Origin: CBDULX01 sp965368175
GTDB taxonomy: Bacteria > Pseudomonadota > Gammaproteobacteria > SZUA-229
Length of the DNA stretch: 5,340 bases
Assembly (NCBI GenBank): GCA_965368175.1
Contig: CBDULX010000207.1
Span: 1 to 5,340, forward strand
Direction of reading: 5' to 3'
Shown: in pieces, positions 1 to 5,015 of the stretch
How positions within the stretch are numbered: position 1 is the first letter of the stretch
Layout of the letters: every line of letters begins with the position of its first letter
Translations under genes and position numbers: made by a program
The notes under the pieces: model-generated
What the model was told of the DNA's origin: nothing
The model's input: the letters and a program-made list of their open reading frames with translations, nothing else
The model's database searches: none

Positions 1-507
1 TGCATACACCGCACCGGTGCCGCCATCTCTGGGTTGGGCAGTGGTAAAAGCGAGCACCTGTGGAATATTCTGTAACCACTTATTCACCATGGCTTTGAGT
101 ACCGGGCGGCCATCGTCGGAATGATATCCCTTGCCATGCACAATACAGACGATTTTGTATCCCTGCTGTTGTGCTTGCTGAATAAAGCTCAGTAGATAGT
201 TTCTGGCTTTGTCCCTGGTTAAACCATGTAAATCGATATGGTCTTCCACCGGAAGTTTGCCATTGCGCATTTGTTTCACCAGTGACTTCTGAATGCCCGG
301 GCGCATGAACTCCAGGAATTGACCGCATTCCGGGATAAAATCATCGCTCAGGGCATCGGCGATGGGTTCCTGGTGACTAGCAGGAGGGCGCTTTTTTACT
401 GGGCCCGGTTTGGGCTTGAGGGACACCTTATCCTGCCTGATGGGAGTCACATCTGTCATGGCCTGCTGGAACAGGTCTTTCTCATTATCGTCATCTGAAG
501 CTGTCAT
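1..507 (-). CDS. Smr-domain protein, SmrA-like putative endonuclease (3' end outside window)
   Basis: The minus-strand frame is open from an ATG at 507 to the window edge, giving 169 codons with no stop. The N-terminal half (about residues 1-85) is polar with a basic, proline-rich stretch (KPKPGPVKKRPP, 31-42). Residues 88-169 are an Smr domain: IDLHG at 91-95, HGKG at 124-127 and GGTGA at 162-166, the three signature motifs of the family. Smr domains of bacterial SmrA, SmrB and MutS2 bind nucleic acid and several are nucleases; SmrB cleaves mRNA at collided ribosomes. The N-terminal DLFQQAMTDV (11-20) resembles the start of E. coli SmrA as I remember it, which favours both the SmrA branch and this start. 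Perhaps 10-20 C-terminal residues are missing. The gene is transcribed away from surE. The substrate is unknown. Confidence 0.88.
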   Translation of the reverse strand, partial: MTASDDDNEKDLFQQAMTDVTPIRQDKVSLKPKPGPVKKRPPASHQEPIADALSDDFIPECGQFLEFMRPGIQKSLVKQMRNGKLPVEDHIDLHGLTRDKARNYLLSFIQQAQQQGYKIVCIVHGKGYHSDDGRPVLKAMVNKWLQNIPQVLAFTTAQPRDGGTGAVYA

Positions 508-515
508 GATCAAAG

Positions 516-521
516 ATTATA
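516..521 (-). promoter_or_regulatory. Perfect -10 hexamer just upstream of the Smr gene
   Basis: Read on the minus strand this is TATAAT, followed by only 8 nt (CTTTGATC) before the ATG at 507. A sigma70 start site would fall within a base or two of the start codon, so the transcript could be leaderless or nearly so. No Shine-Dalgarno is visible in front of this ATG, which agrees. The expected -35 position (539-544, AATTAT on the minus strand) is a poor match, so the promoter call is tentative. Confidence 0.4.
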
Positions 522-549
522 AGGTAATGATGAATAAAATAATTTTAAT

Positions 550-580
550 TTGACGCCTGGCCAGTACAAACATTCATAAT
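550..580 (+). promoter_or_regulatory. Candidate sigma70-type promoter for surE
   Basis: TTGACG at 550-555 (5 of 6 to the -35 consensus) is followed after 19 bp by CATAAT at 575-580 (5 of 6 to -10). The spacing is longer than the ideal 17 bp. Transcription would begin near 587, giving a leader of about 33 nt that contains the 603-620 inverted repeat. It lies in the intergenic region shared with the divergent Smr gene. Assignment is by motif only. Confidence 0.35.
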
Positions 581-602
581 TATCAACCAAACCATTTAAT
601 TC

Positions 603-620
603 TGGTGTACATTTACACCA
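603..620. repeat. Perfect inverted repeat abutting the surE start codon
   Basis: TGGTGTA-CATT-TACACCA is a perfect 7+7 bp inverted repeat with a 4-nt centre. Its last base is the A of the surE ATG. In RNA it would form a compact hairpin exactly where a Shine-Dalgarno would normally sit; in DNA its length and symmetry suit a dimeric repressor operator. The core TGTACATTTACA loosely recalls TyrR-type half sites, but the spacing does not fit and I do not assign a regulator. Confidence 0.6.
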
Positions 621-1372
621 TGCACATTTTACTCAGTAACGATGATGGTTATCTGGCACCGGGCCTGTCAATACTTGCCGACTGCCTGAAAAAACGGGCT
701 AAGGTAACTATTGCGGCACCAGACCGTAATCGTAGTGCGGCCAGTAACTCTTTAACCTTGCATAGACCATTGCGCGCACAGCTGCTCGAGGATGGGTTTT
801 ATAAGATTGACGGTACGCCCACCGATTGTGTGCATCTGGCGATTACCGGATTACTGGAGCAGGAACCGGATATGGTGATCTCGGGCCCTAATGATGGGCC
901 TAATATGGGGGATGATGTACTCTATTCAGGTACCGTGGCAGCTGCGACTGAGGGACGTTTTCTGGGATTACCGGCAATTGCACTATCCATGTGTTCGTTC
1001 GAGCCCCAGCATTTTGACTCAGCCTGTCGGACCATCGAAATTCTACTGGATCTTCTGCAACGACAGCCATTGCGATCAGACACCATTCTGAATGTGAATA
1101 TACCGGATTTACCCTGGGATCAGATCAGGGGTTTTCAGGCTACCCGACTGGGTGCGCGTCATAAATCGGAAGGGGTGGTCAAACAACAGGATCCAAGGGG
1201 TTTACCCTTTTATTGGGTAGGGCCGGCCGGTGATGAACAGGATGCAGGCGAGGGGACTGATTTTGCAGCGACCCGTCAGGGCTTTGTATCGGTTACCCCG
1301 TTGCAGGTCGATTTAACCCGATATGATAGTCTCGAACCACTGGCAAACTGGCTGGCGAATATAGAAAAATAA
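620..1372 (+). CDS. surE: 5'/3'-nucleotidase SurE
   Basis: A 250-residue protein, close to the 253 of E. coli SurE. SurE is a metal-dependent cytoplasmic phosphatase acting on nucleoside 5'- and 3'-monophosphates and, in E. coli, on short polyphosphate; it supports stationary-phase survival. Visible motifs are MHILLSNDDG (metal ligands D8, D9), APDRNRSAASNSLTL at 33-47 (S39 ligand), GTPTDCVHL at 65-73, N91, YSGTVAAA at 102-109 and the C-terminal QQDPRG...GTDF segment. The start at 620 is chosen because the family begins M-x-ILLSNDDG; the frame is open from a GTG at 605 but those five codons lie within the inverted repeat and match nothing in the family. No Shine-Dalgarno precedes either start. 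Position 90 is proline in SGPNDGPN, where SGIN is usual. First gene of the plus-strand block. Confidence 0.97.
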   Translation: MHILLSNDDGYLAPGLSILADCLKKRAKVTIAAPDRNRSAASNSLTLHRPLRAQLLEDGFYKIDGTPTDCVHLAITGLLEQEPDMVISGPNDGPNMGDDVLYSGTVAAATEGRFLGLPAIALSMCSFEPQHFDSACRTIEILLDLLQRQPLRSDTILNVNIPDLPWDQIRGFQATRLGARHKSEGVVKQQDPRGLPFYWVGPAGDEQDAGEGTDFAATRQGFVSVTPLQVDLTRYDSLEPLANWLANIEK

Positions 1373-1416
1373 GCGGTAGTAAATTTTATCTAAAACAAGT
1401 CAGCCAGTTAGTGCAT

Positions 1417-1433
1417 AATAAATAAAATTTATT
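1417..1433. repeat. AT-only inverted repeat in the surE-pcm gap
   Basis: AATAAAT-AAA-ATTTATT is a perfect 7+7 bp inverted repeat with a 3-nt centre, 18 nt before the pcm start. It has no GC pairs and is followed by CTTTTCC, not a clean T run, so it is a poor terminator. It may be a weak hairpin, an AT-rich protein site or part of a pcm promoter region (a CATAAT hexamer sits at 1414-1419 without a good -35). Confidence 0.35.
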
Positions 1434-1450
1434 CTTTTCCTAGGTTTAAT

Positions 1451-2125
1451 GTGAATTTATCTGATCCCCGTGTCCAGGGCATAGGCATGACTTCCCAGCG
1501 CACTCGTGACCGTCTGGTGCAGCGACTACGCGATAAAGGTATCCTCAATGAGCAAGTTCTTGAAGTAATGGGCTCAATTCCCAGGCATCTGTTTGTGGAT
1601 GAGGCCCTGAGCAGTCGATCATACGAGGATACTTCCTTACCTATTGGTCATGGCCAGACCATTTCCCAGCCTTTTATTGTTGCCAGGATGACAGAAGCCC
1701 TGTTAAGCAGGGGGGTGCCAGACAGGGTGCTGGAAGTGGGAACCGGCTCCGGTTATCAGGCGGCTGTGTTGTCTCGACTGGTGCCTCAGGTTTATTCAGT
1801 AGAGCGTATAGTTGCCCTGCAGAAGCAGGCCCGTGAACGTTACCACCAGCTGGGTCTAAATAACATTTCTCTGAAACACTCCGATGGTTCCTGGGGCTGG
1901 CCTCAATATGGGCCATTTTCCGCCATTATCGTCACGGCAGCTCCGGAACAGATTCCGGAAAGTTTGCTGGAACAACTGGCGGTTGGAGGCATTATGATTA
2001 TTCCCGTAGGCAGTCAGTCGGGTGAGCAGACTCTGTTGCAGATTACTCGCGAGTCTGATGGTTTCGTTGAGCAGGAACTGGAGGGCGTTCGGTTTGTGCC
2101 CATGCTCAACGGAGGGATTGTTTAG
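1451..2125 (+). CDS. pcm: Protein-L-isoaspartate O-methyltransferase (PIMT)
   Basis: A 224-residue SAM-dependent enzyme that methylates isoaspartyl residues in aged proteins, starting their repair to aspartate; it acts in the cytoplasm. Motifs: PRHLFVDEAL at 44-53, LPIGHGQTISQP at 63-74 (PIMT signature), the SAM-binding loop VLEVGTGSGYQ at 93-103, YSVERI at 115-120, SDGSWGW at 144-150 and VRFVPMLNGG at 213-222. The GTG at 1451 has a weak TAGG six bases upstream. A second possible start is the ATG at 1487 (M13, MTSQRTR), which gives 212 residues, nearer to the 208 of E. coli. I keep 1451 because GIGMTSQRTR extensions occur in related proteins as I recall, but this is not settled. SHSDG replaces the more common GDG in the KHSDGSWGW segment. 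The stop TAG shares its G with the next start. Confidence 0.96.
   Translation: MNLSDPRVQGIGMTSQRTRDRLVQRLRDKGILNEQVLEVMGSIPRHLFVDEALSSRSYEDTSLPIGHGQTISQPFIVARMTEALLSRGVPDRVLEVGTGSGYQAAVLSRLVPQVYSVERIVALQKQARERYHQLGLNNISLKHSDGSWGWPQYGPFSAIIVTAAPEQIPESLLEQLAVGGIMIIPVGSQSGEQTLLQITRESDGFVEQELEGVRFVPMLNGGIV
2111..2115 (+). promoter_or_regulatory. Shine-Dalgarno of the YqaA-family gene, inside pcm
   Basis: GGAGG lies in the last codons of pcm, 9 nt before the GTG at 2125. It supports the GTG start and the 1-nt stop/start overlap (TAGTG), an arrangement that allows ribosomes finishing pcm to re-initiate. Confidence 0.7.
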
Positions 2126-2700
2126 TGCTATTTCAGGGTTTATATGATCGGTGCATGCAGTGGGCGGCGCATCCTTACGCCGAACGCTATCTGATTGGTG
2201 TCAGTGTATTCGAATCAATATTTTTTCCAGTGCCGACCGCTTTAATGTTAATACCCATGGTGGTGGCAAACCCCCAGAAGGTGTTCCGTCTGACCACTTT
2301 AACCACAGTGATGTCAGTGTTAGGCGGGCTGGTGGGGTATTTGATGGGCTACCTGGCCATTACCGCGATTGAGCCCTGGATACACAGTTTTGGCTGGTGG
2401 GATAAATATCTGATTGCTCAGAGCTGGTTCGACCAGTATGGCGTCTGGGCCGTCGCGATTGCCGGATTTACACCCATTCCTTTCAAGTTGTTTACAGTTT
2501 CCGCAGGTGCCCTGTCGATGGCACTGTTCCCGTTTTTTCTGGCCGCCCTGCTGGGACGGTCAGCGCATTTTTATCTTATAGGGTATCTGGTCGCCTGGGC
2601 CGGACCCAGGATGGAGCCGATGATCAGACGTTACATAGAATGGCTAGGCTGGTCAGTGGTGGCACTGGCGATAATAATATATGTGTTACAGAATCATTAA
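2125..2700 (+). CDS. YqaA-family VTT/DedA-type inner-membrane protein
   Basis: A 191-residue, very hydrophobic protein with no signal peptide. Likely membrane or re-entrant segments lie at about 22-48, 54-82, 106-142, 146-160 and 173-188. Family landmarks are FES-I-FFPVP at 29-37, the re-entrant GFTPIPFK at 114-121, TVSAGAL at 124-130 and GR at 144-145. VTT/DedA proteins support membrane homeostasis, and several are lipid scramblase- or flippase-like transporters of undecaprenyl phosphate or phospholipids; the role of this subgroup is not known to me. YqaA members are often found between pcm and nlpD in non-enteric gammaproteobacteria. Two typical residues appear changed: PVPTAL (35-40) has T where relatives often have an acidic PPD, and GRSAHF (144-149) has H where GRGARF is usual. 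Starts at GTG overlapping the pcm stop and ends 20 nt inside nlpD. Confidence 0.85.
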   Translation: MLFQGLYDRCMQWAAHPYAERYLIGVSVFESIFFPVPTALMLIPMVVANPQKVFRLTTLTTVMSVLGGLVGYLMGYLAITAIEPWIHSFGWWDKYLIAQSWFDQYGVWAVAIAGFTPIPFKLFTVSAGALSMALFPFFLAALLGRSAHFYLIGYLVAWAGPRMEPMIRRYIEWLGWSVVALAIIIYVLQNH

Positions 2701-3712
2701 TCAGCGATTCAGACAATATCTTTATCTTCTGACCATACTGTTCTGGCTGAATGGCTGCGCGGAACTTCGTGATTGCTGTTCCCAGTGGAATCCACTGGAT
2801 TATACTGTGCAGCGAGGTGATACGCTTTACTCTATCGCCTGGCGGTATGAAATGGATTATCGTGAGATAGCACAATGGAATGGCATTACTGCCCCTTTTG
2901 CCATTTATCCCGGGCAACGTCTGCGAATGACACCGGATAGTATGGATGGGACCATTGGCAGTGATGAGCGGGAATTGGTAATTCTGGACAGGGAACTGGC
3001 GGAAGAGATTGAAAAAGATGATAGCCGTGTTGATACACAGGCTGTTTCGATAGACGAGTCGGAGGGTGATTTAGCAACCGACCCCGTCCAACCTGAAAAA
3101 ATTACGGTGCAGACAGGAGATACCCTGTACTCACTGGCTCGTGAATATGCGTTAACGCCTCAGCAACTGGCCCGCTGGAATGGTATTCGCCCACCCTATG
3201 AGATATATCCTGGGCAGGAAATACGCCTGTCACTGCCGGTTCATGCCTACGGTACACAAAACATGGTCAGCATTGAAAAAAGCGAACAAAAACCGCAAGA
3301 GACAGAATCTTTAATCAAAGAAATAGCTTTACCCGCTAAAGTCAGCCAGTGGCACTGGCCGGTGAGGGGGCAACTGGTGAAAACCTTTAACAGCAAAGAT
3401 AGATTACGTAAAGGGATTGGCATCTCCGGGCGCCATGGGCAAACTATTAAGGCCGCCGCTGCGGGTAGAGTGGTATACAGCGGTAATGGTCTTGTCAGTT
3501 ACGGTAATTTGCTGATTATCAAGCATAGTAATGCTTTCCTTAGCGCCTATGCTTATAATAAAAAACTGCTTGTAAAAGAAGGGGATAGCGTTGAATCAGG
3601 TCAGGTTATCGCGCAAATGGGAGGTGTTGAAACAGGGGCCCCGCAACTCCATTTTGAAATTCGTAAAAATGGAAAACCGGTGAACCCTATGCACTATTTG
3701 CCAAAAATCTGA
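2681..3712 (+). CDS. nlpD: NlpD: LysM/LytM-domain outer-membrane lipoprotein, amidase activator
   Basis: A 343-residue lipoprotein. Residues 1-26 are a type II signal peptide: basic start, hydrophobic core and lipobox LNGC with the lipidated C26. Residue +2 is alanine, so Lol sorting to the outer membrane is expected. Two LysM peptidoglycan-binding domains follow (about 40-83 and 141-183), separated by an acidic linker, then a C-terminal LytM/M23 domain (224-343) ending in the typical NPMHYLP. In E. coli NlpD the LytM domain is catalytically dead and activates AmiC at the septum. Here the degeneration is stronger: KGIGIS (244-249) lacks both the histidine and aspartate of the H-x3-D motif, SAYAYN (288-293) has Y for H, and PQLHFEIR keeps only the last histidine. 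E. coli NlpD, at about 379 residues, has one LysM. No clear Shine-Dalgarno; the 20-nt overlap suggests translational coupling. An rpoS promoter is expected within this gene. Confidence 0.93.
   Translation: MCYRIINQRFRQYLYLLTILFWLNGCAELRDCCSQWNPLDYTVQRGDTLYSIAWRYEMDYREIAQWNGITAPFAIYPGQRLRMTPDSMDGTIGSDERELVILDRELAEEIEKDDSRVDTQAVSIDESEGDLATDPVQPEKITVQTGDTLYSLAREYALTPQQLARWNGIRPPYEIYPGQEIRLSLPVHAYGTQNMVSIEKSEQKPQETESLIKEIALPAKVSQWHWPVRGQLVKTFNSKDRLRKGIGISGRHGQTIKAAAAGRVVYSGNGLVSYGNLLIIKHSNAFLSAYAYNKKLLVKEGDSVESGQVIAQMGGVETGAPQLHFEIRKNGKPVNPMHYLPKI
3554..3559 (+). promoter_or_regulatory. Candidate rpoS promoter -10 element inside nlpD
   Basis: A perfect TATAAT lies in the nlpD reading frame (codons for Ala-Tyr-Asn), preceded by TATGCT. 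No good -35 is present at 16-18 bp spacing. Transcription would start near 3566, giving an rpoS leader of about 314 nt. In E. coli and Pseudomonas the main rpoS promoter is known to lie inside nlpD several hundred bases before rpoS, so position is consistent, but this is a motif guess. Confidence 0.3.
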
Positions 3713-3731
3713 GATTATTTTCACATTTTAC

Positions 3732-3760
3732 TTGAAATTCTTAGCCGTTTGTCTTAAAAG
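3732..3760 (+). promoter_or_regulatory. Candidate second rpoS promoter in the nlpD-rpoS gap
   Basis: TTGAAA at 3732-3737 (5 of 6), a 17-bp spacer, then TAAAAG at 3755-3760 (4 of 6). The start would be near 3767, leaving a leader of about 113 nt that includes all of the structures at 3807-3875. The -10 is weak; an alternative TGTAAT at 3762-3767 has no matching -35. Confidence 0.27.
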
Positions 3761-3813
3761 ATGTAATAGGCCTGTCTTTTTTAGGCTCTCAATTGATAAA
3801 AATATCGGGGGGC

Positions 3814-3839
3814 GGGGATTAATGCAGCTATTAACTCCC
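3814..3839 (+). other. rpoS leader hairpin pairing a G-run with CTCCC (state A)
   Basis: GGGGATTAAT (3814-3823) pairs with ATTAACTCCC (3830-3839) around the 6-nt loop GCAGCT: eight Watson-Crick pairs, one G-U and one A-C mismatch. It is not followed by a T run, so it is not a terminator. In this state the CTCCC at 3835-3839 is occupied and the downstream Shine-Dalgarno is free. The G-run extends upstream (3807-3812), so other registers are possible. Confidence 0.5.
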
Positions 3840-3873
3840 TAAAATACAAATAACATGAGATCTAAGAGGGGAG
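3835..3873 (+). other. rpoS: rpoS Shine-Dalgarno sequestering pairing (state B)
   Basis: CTCCC (3835-3839) is exactly complementary to GGGAG (3869-3873), the core of the rpoS Shine-Dalgarno; U3840-G3868 adds a wobble pair. The loop of 27 nt holds an AGATCT palindrome. This pairing would hide the ribosome site and cannot coexist with the 3814-3839 hairpin, as both use the same CTCCC. E. coli rpoS is likewise held off by leader pairing and freed by small RNAs, though the sequences there are different. Confidence 0.45.
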
Positions 3874-3875
3874 GT
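3866..3875 (+). promoter_or_regulatory. rpoS: Strong rpoS Shine-Dalgarno
   Basis: GAGGGGAGGT contains an almost complete anti-16S match ending 4 nt before the ATG at 3880. It is by far the best ribosome site in the window and fixes the start of rpoS. Confidence 0.85.
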
Positions 3876-3879
3876 CATC

Positions 3880-4965
3880 ATGAATACTGCGATTCACCAG
3901 AAGAAAGCAGGCACTAAGAAAACAGGCGACAAGTTCATTGGCGATAACGAGGAGCAAATCCAGGATGATAAGGAAATGCTACTGGATGACGTTGTCGAAG
4001 ATGAAGAGCTGGAATGTTTAGATCTTCAGCAGGAAGCCGAAGCAAAAGTTGAAGCAGAAGTCGAAGCGGTTGTTAAGAAAGCCGAACCGGCACCTGCCAA
4101 ATTTAAGTCAAGAGCCACTACCAATCGAAAAGAGCTGGATGCAACCCGGCTTTATTTACGAGAAATCGAATACTCACCTTTATTGACTGCGGAAGAAGAA
4201 GTTTATTATTCTCGACTGTCTCGAAAAGGTGTGGAATCAGCCCGCAAGAAAATGATTGAATGCAATTTGCGCCTGGTGGTGAAGATTGCCCGACGTTATA
4301 TGAATCGTGGACTTGCATTGCTGGACCTGATTGAAGAGGGTAATCTGGGCCTGATCCGTGCAGTTGAAAAGTTTGATCCTGAAAAGGGATTCCGTTTTTC
4401 CACCTACGCTACCTGGTGGATTCGTCAGACCGTAGAACGGGCACTGATGAACCAGACCCGCACCATTCGTTTACCCATCCATGTTATCAAAGAGCTGAAT
4501 GTGTACCTGCGTGCCGCGCGCAAACTCGAACAAACCATGGAAATGGAACCCACGGCGGAAGATATAGCCGCTCTGGTTGACAAACCCGTGGAGAATGTCG
4601 AAAGAATGCTGGGGCTTCGTGATCGTGTCACATCAGTAGATGTACCTGTTGGCAAGGATAATGATCGTCCATTACTGGAAATTATCCCGGATCAGAACAA
4701 TCCGGAGCCATCTTCTATTTTGCAGCATGAAGATGTTCTGGCCAATCTGGAACTGTGGTTAAATCAGCTGGAAGAAAAACAGCGTGAAGTGGTTATTCGT
4801 CGCTTCGGTTTGCACGGTTATGAGCGCACCACTCTGGAAGAAGTCGGACGTGAGCTGGGTGTAACCCGTGAACGCGTTCGTCAGATCCAGATGGATGCAC
4901 TGCGTCATCTGCGCAAAATTCTGGAAAGCCACGGTTTTTCTGAAGAAATATTACTTAGAGATTAA
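3880..4965 (+). CDS. rpoS: RNA polymerase sigma factor RpoS (sigma-38)
   Basis: A 361-residue group 2 sigma factor, the master regulator of stationary phase and general stress. Region 1.2 starts near LDATRLYLREIEYSPLLTAEEE (from 86). Region 2 (about 128-198) includes NLRLVVKIARRY, the -10-reading FSTYATWWIRQT (173-184) and TRTIRLP. Region 3 spans about 199-275 and region 4 about 285-350, with the -35-reading helix-turn-helix TLEEVGRELGVTRERVRQIQ at 318-337. The motifs match E. coli RpoS closely, not RpoD or RpoH. K204-E205 in IKELNVYLR corresponds to E. coli K173-E174, the contact for the adaptor RssB, which suggests ClpXP-type turnover could apply. The N-terminal segment is about 31 residues longer than in E. 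coli, acidic, and has a Glu/Ala/Val repeat at 52-63 followed by a basic, proline-containing linker. The start follows a strong Shine-Dalgarno, and a terminator lies 20 nt beyond the stop. Confidence 0.98.
   Translation: MNTAIHQKKAGTKKTGDKFIGDNEEQIQDDKEMLLDDVVEDEELECLDLQQEAEAKVEAEVEAVVKKAEPAPAKFKSRATTNRKELDATRLYLREIEYSPLLTAEEEVYYSRLSRKGVESARKKMIECNLRLVVKIARRYMNRGLALLDLIEEGNLGLIRAVEKFDPEKGFRFSTYATWWIRQTVERALMNQTRTIRLPIHVIKELNVYLRAARKLEQTMEMEPTAEDIAALVDKPVENVERMLGLRDRVTSVDVPVGKDNDRPLLEIIPDQNNPEPSSILQHEDVLANLELWLNQLEEKQREVVIRRFGLHGYERTTLEEVGRELGVTRERVRQIQMDALRHLRKILESHGFSEEILLRD
4033..4068 (+). repeat. rpoS: Imperfect GAAGC/GAAGT repeat within rpoS
   Basis: A purine-rich stretch of short imperfect units (GAAGCC, GAAGCA, GAAGCA, GAAGTC, GAAGCG) encodes EAEAKVEAEVEA in the variable N-terminal arm. 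It maps outside the conserved sigma regions, so length changes here would probably be tolerated and could vary between strains. Confidence 0.5.
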
Positions 4966-4984
4966 TATTTAAAAGTTTGGGGCC

Positions 4985-5015
4985 AAAAAAAGGGCGGTTT
5001 ATCCGCTCTTTTTTT
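4985..5015. terminator. Strong, symmetric intrinsic terminator after rpoS
   Basis: Seven A residues, the stem AGGGCGG / CCGCTCT (one G-U pair) around the loop TTTAT, then seven T residues. With A-T pairs the stem reaches about 13 bp. The T run ends the rpoS transcript, and the A run on the left lets the same hairpin work on the minus strand, as expected if a neighbouring gene converges or spurious antisense must be blocked. Confidence 0.92.

Noticed and set aside
80..328. Minus-strand open frame of 82 codons overlapping the Smr gene
   Set aside because: It is in a different frame of the Smr coding sequence, and the Smr frame has clear family motifs.
557..564. CTGGCCAG palindrome in the surE promoter spacer
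   Set aside because: Eight bases of self-complementarity is common by chance and it matches no regulator site I can name.
1397..1408. AAGTCAGCCAGT repeated near 3338-3350
   Set aside because: A single 12-bp coincidence, one copy intergenic and one coding, with no shared flanks or symmetry.
1408..1418. TTAGTGCATAA here and its exact reverse complement at 5119-5129
   Set aside because: An 11-bp match is expected a few times by chance in a window of this size, and the flanks do not match.
2624..2917. Minus-strand open frame of 97 codons over the yqaA-nlpD junction
   Set aside because: It lies antisense to two well-supported genes, has no ribosome site and no recognisable protein features.
3770..3785. 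GCCT...AGGC with a T run, considered as a terminator before rpoS
   Set aside because: The stem is only 4 bp plus a wobble and the T run is in the loop, not after the stem.
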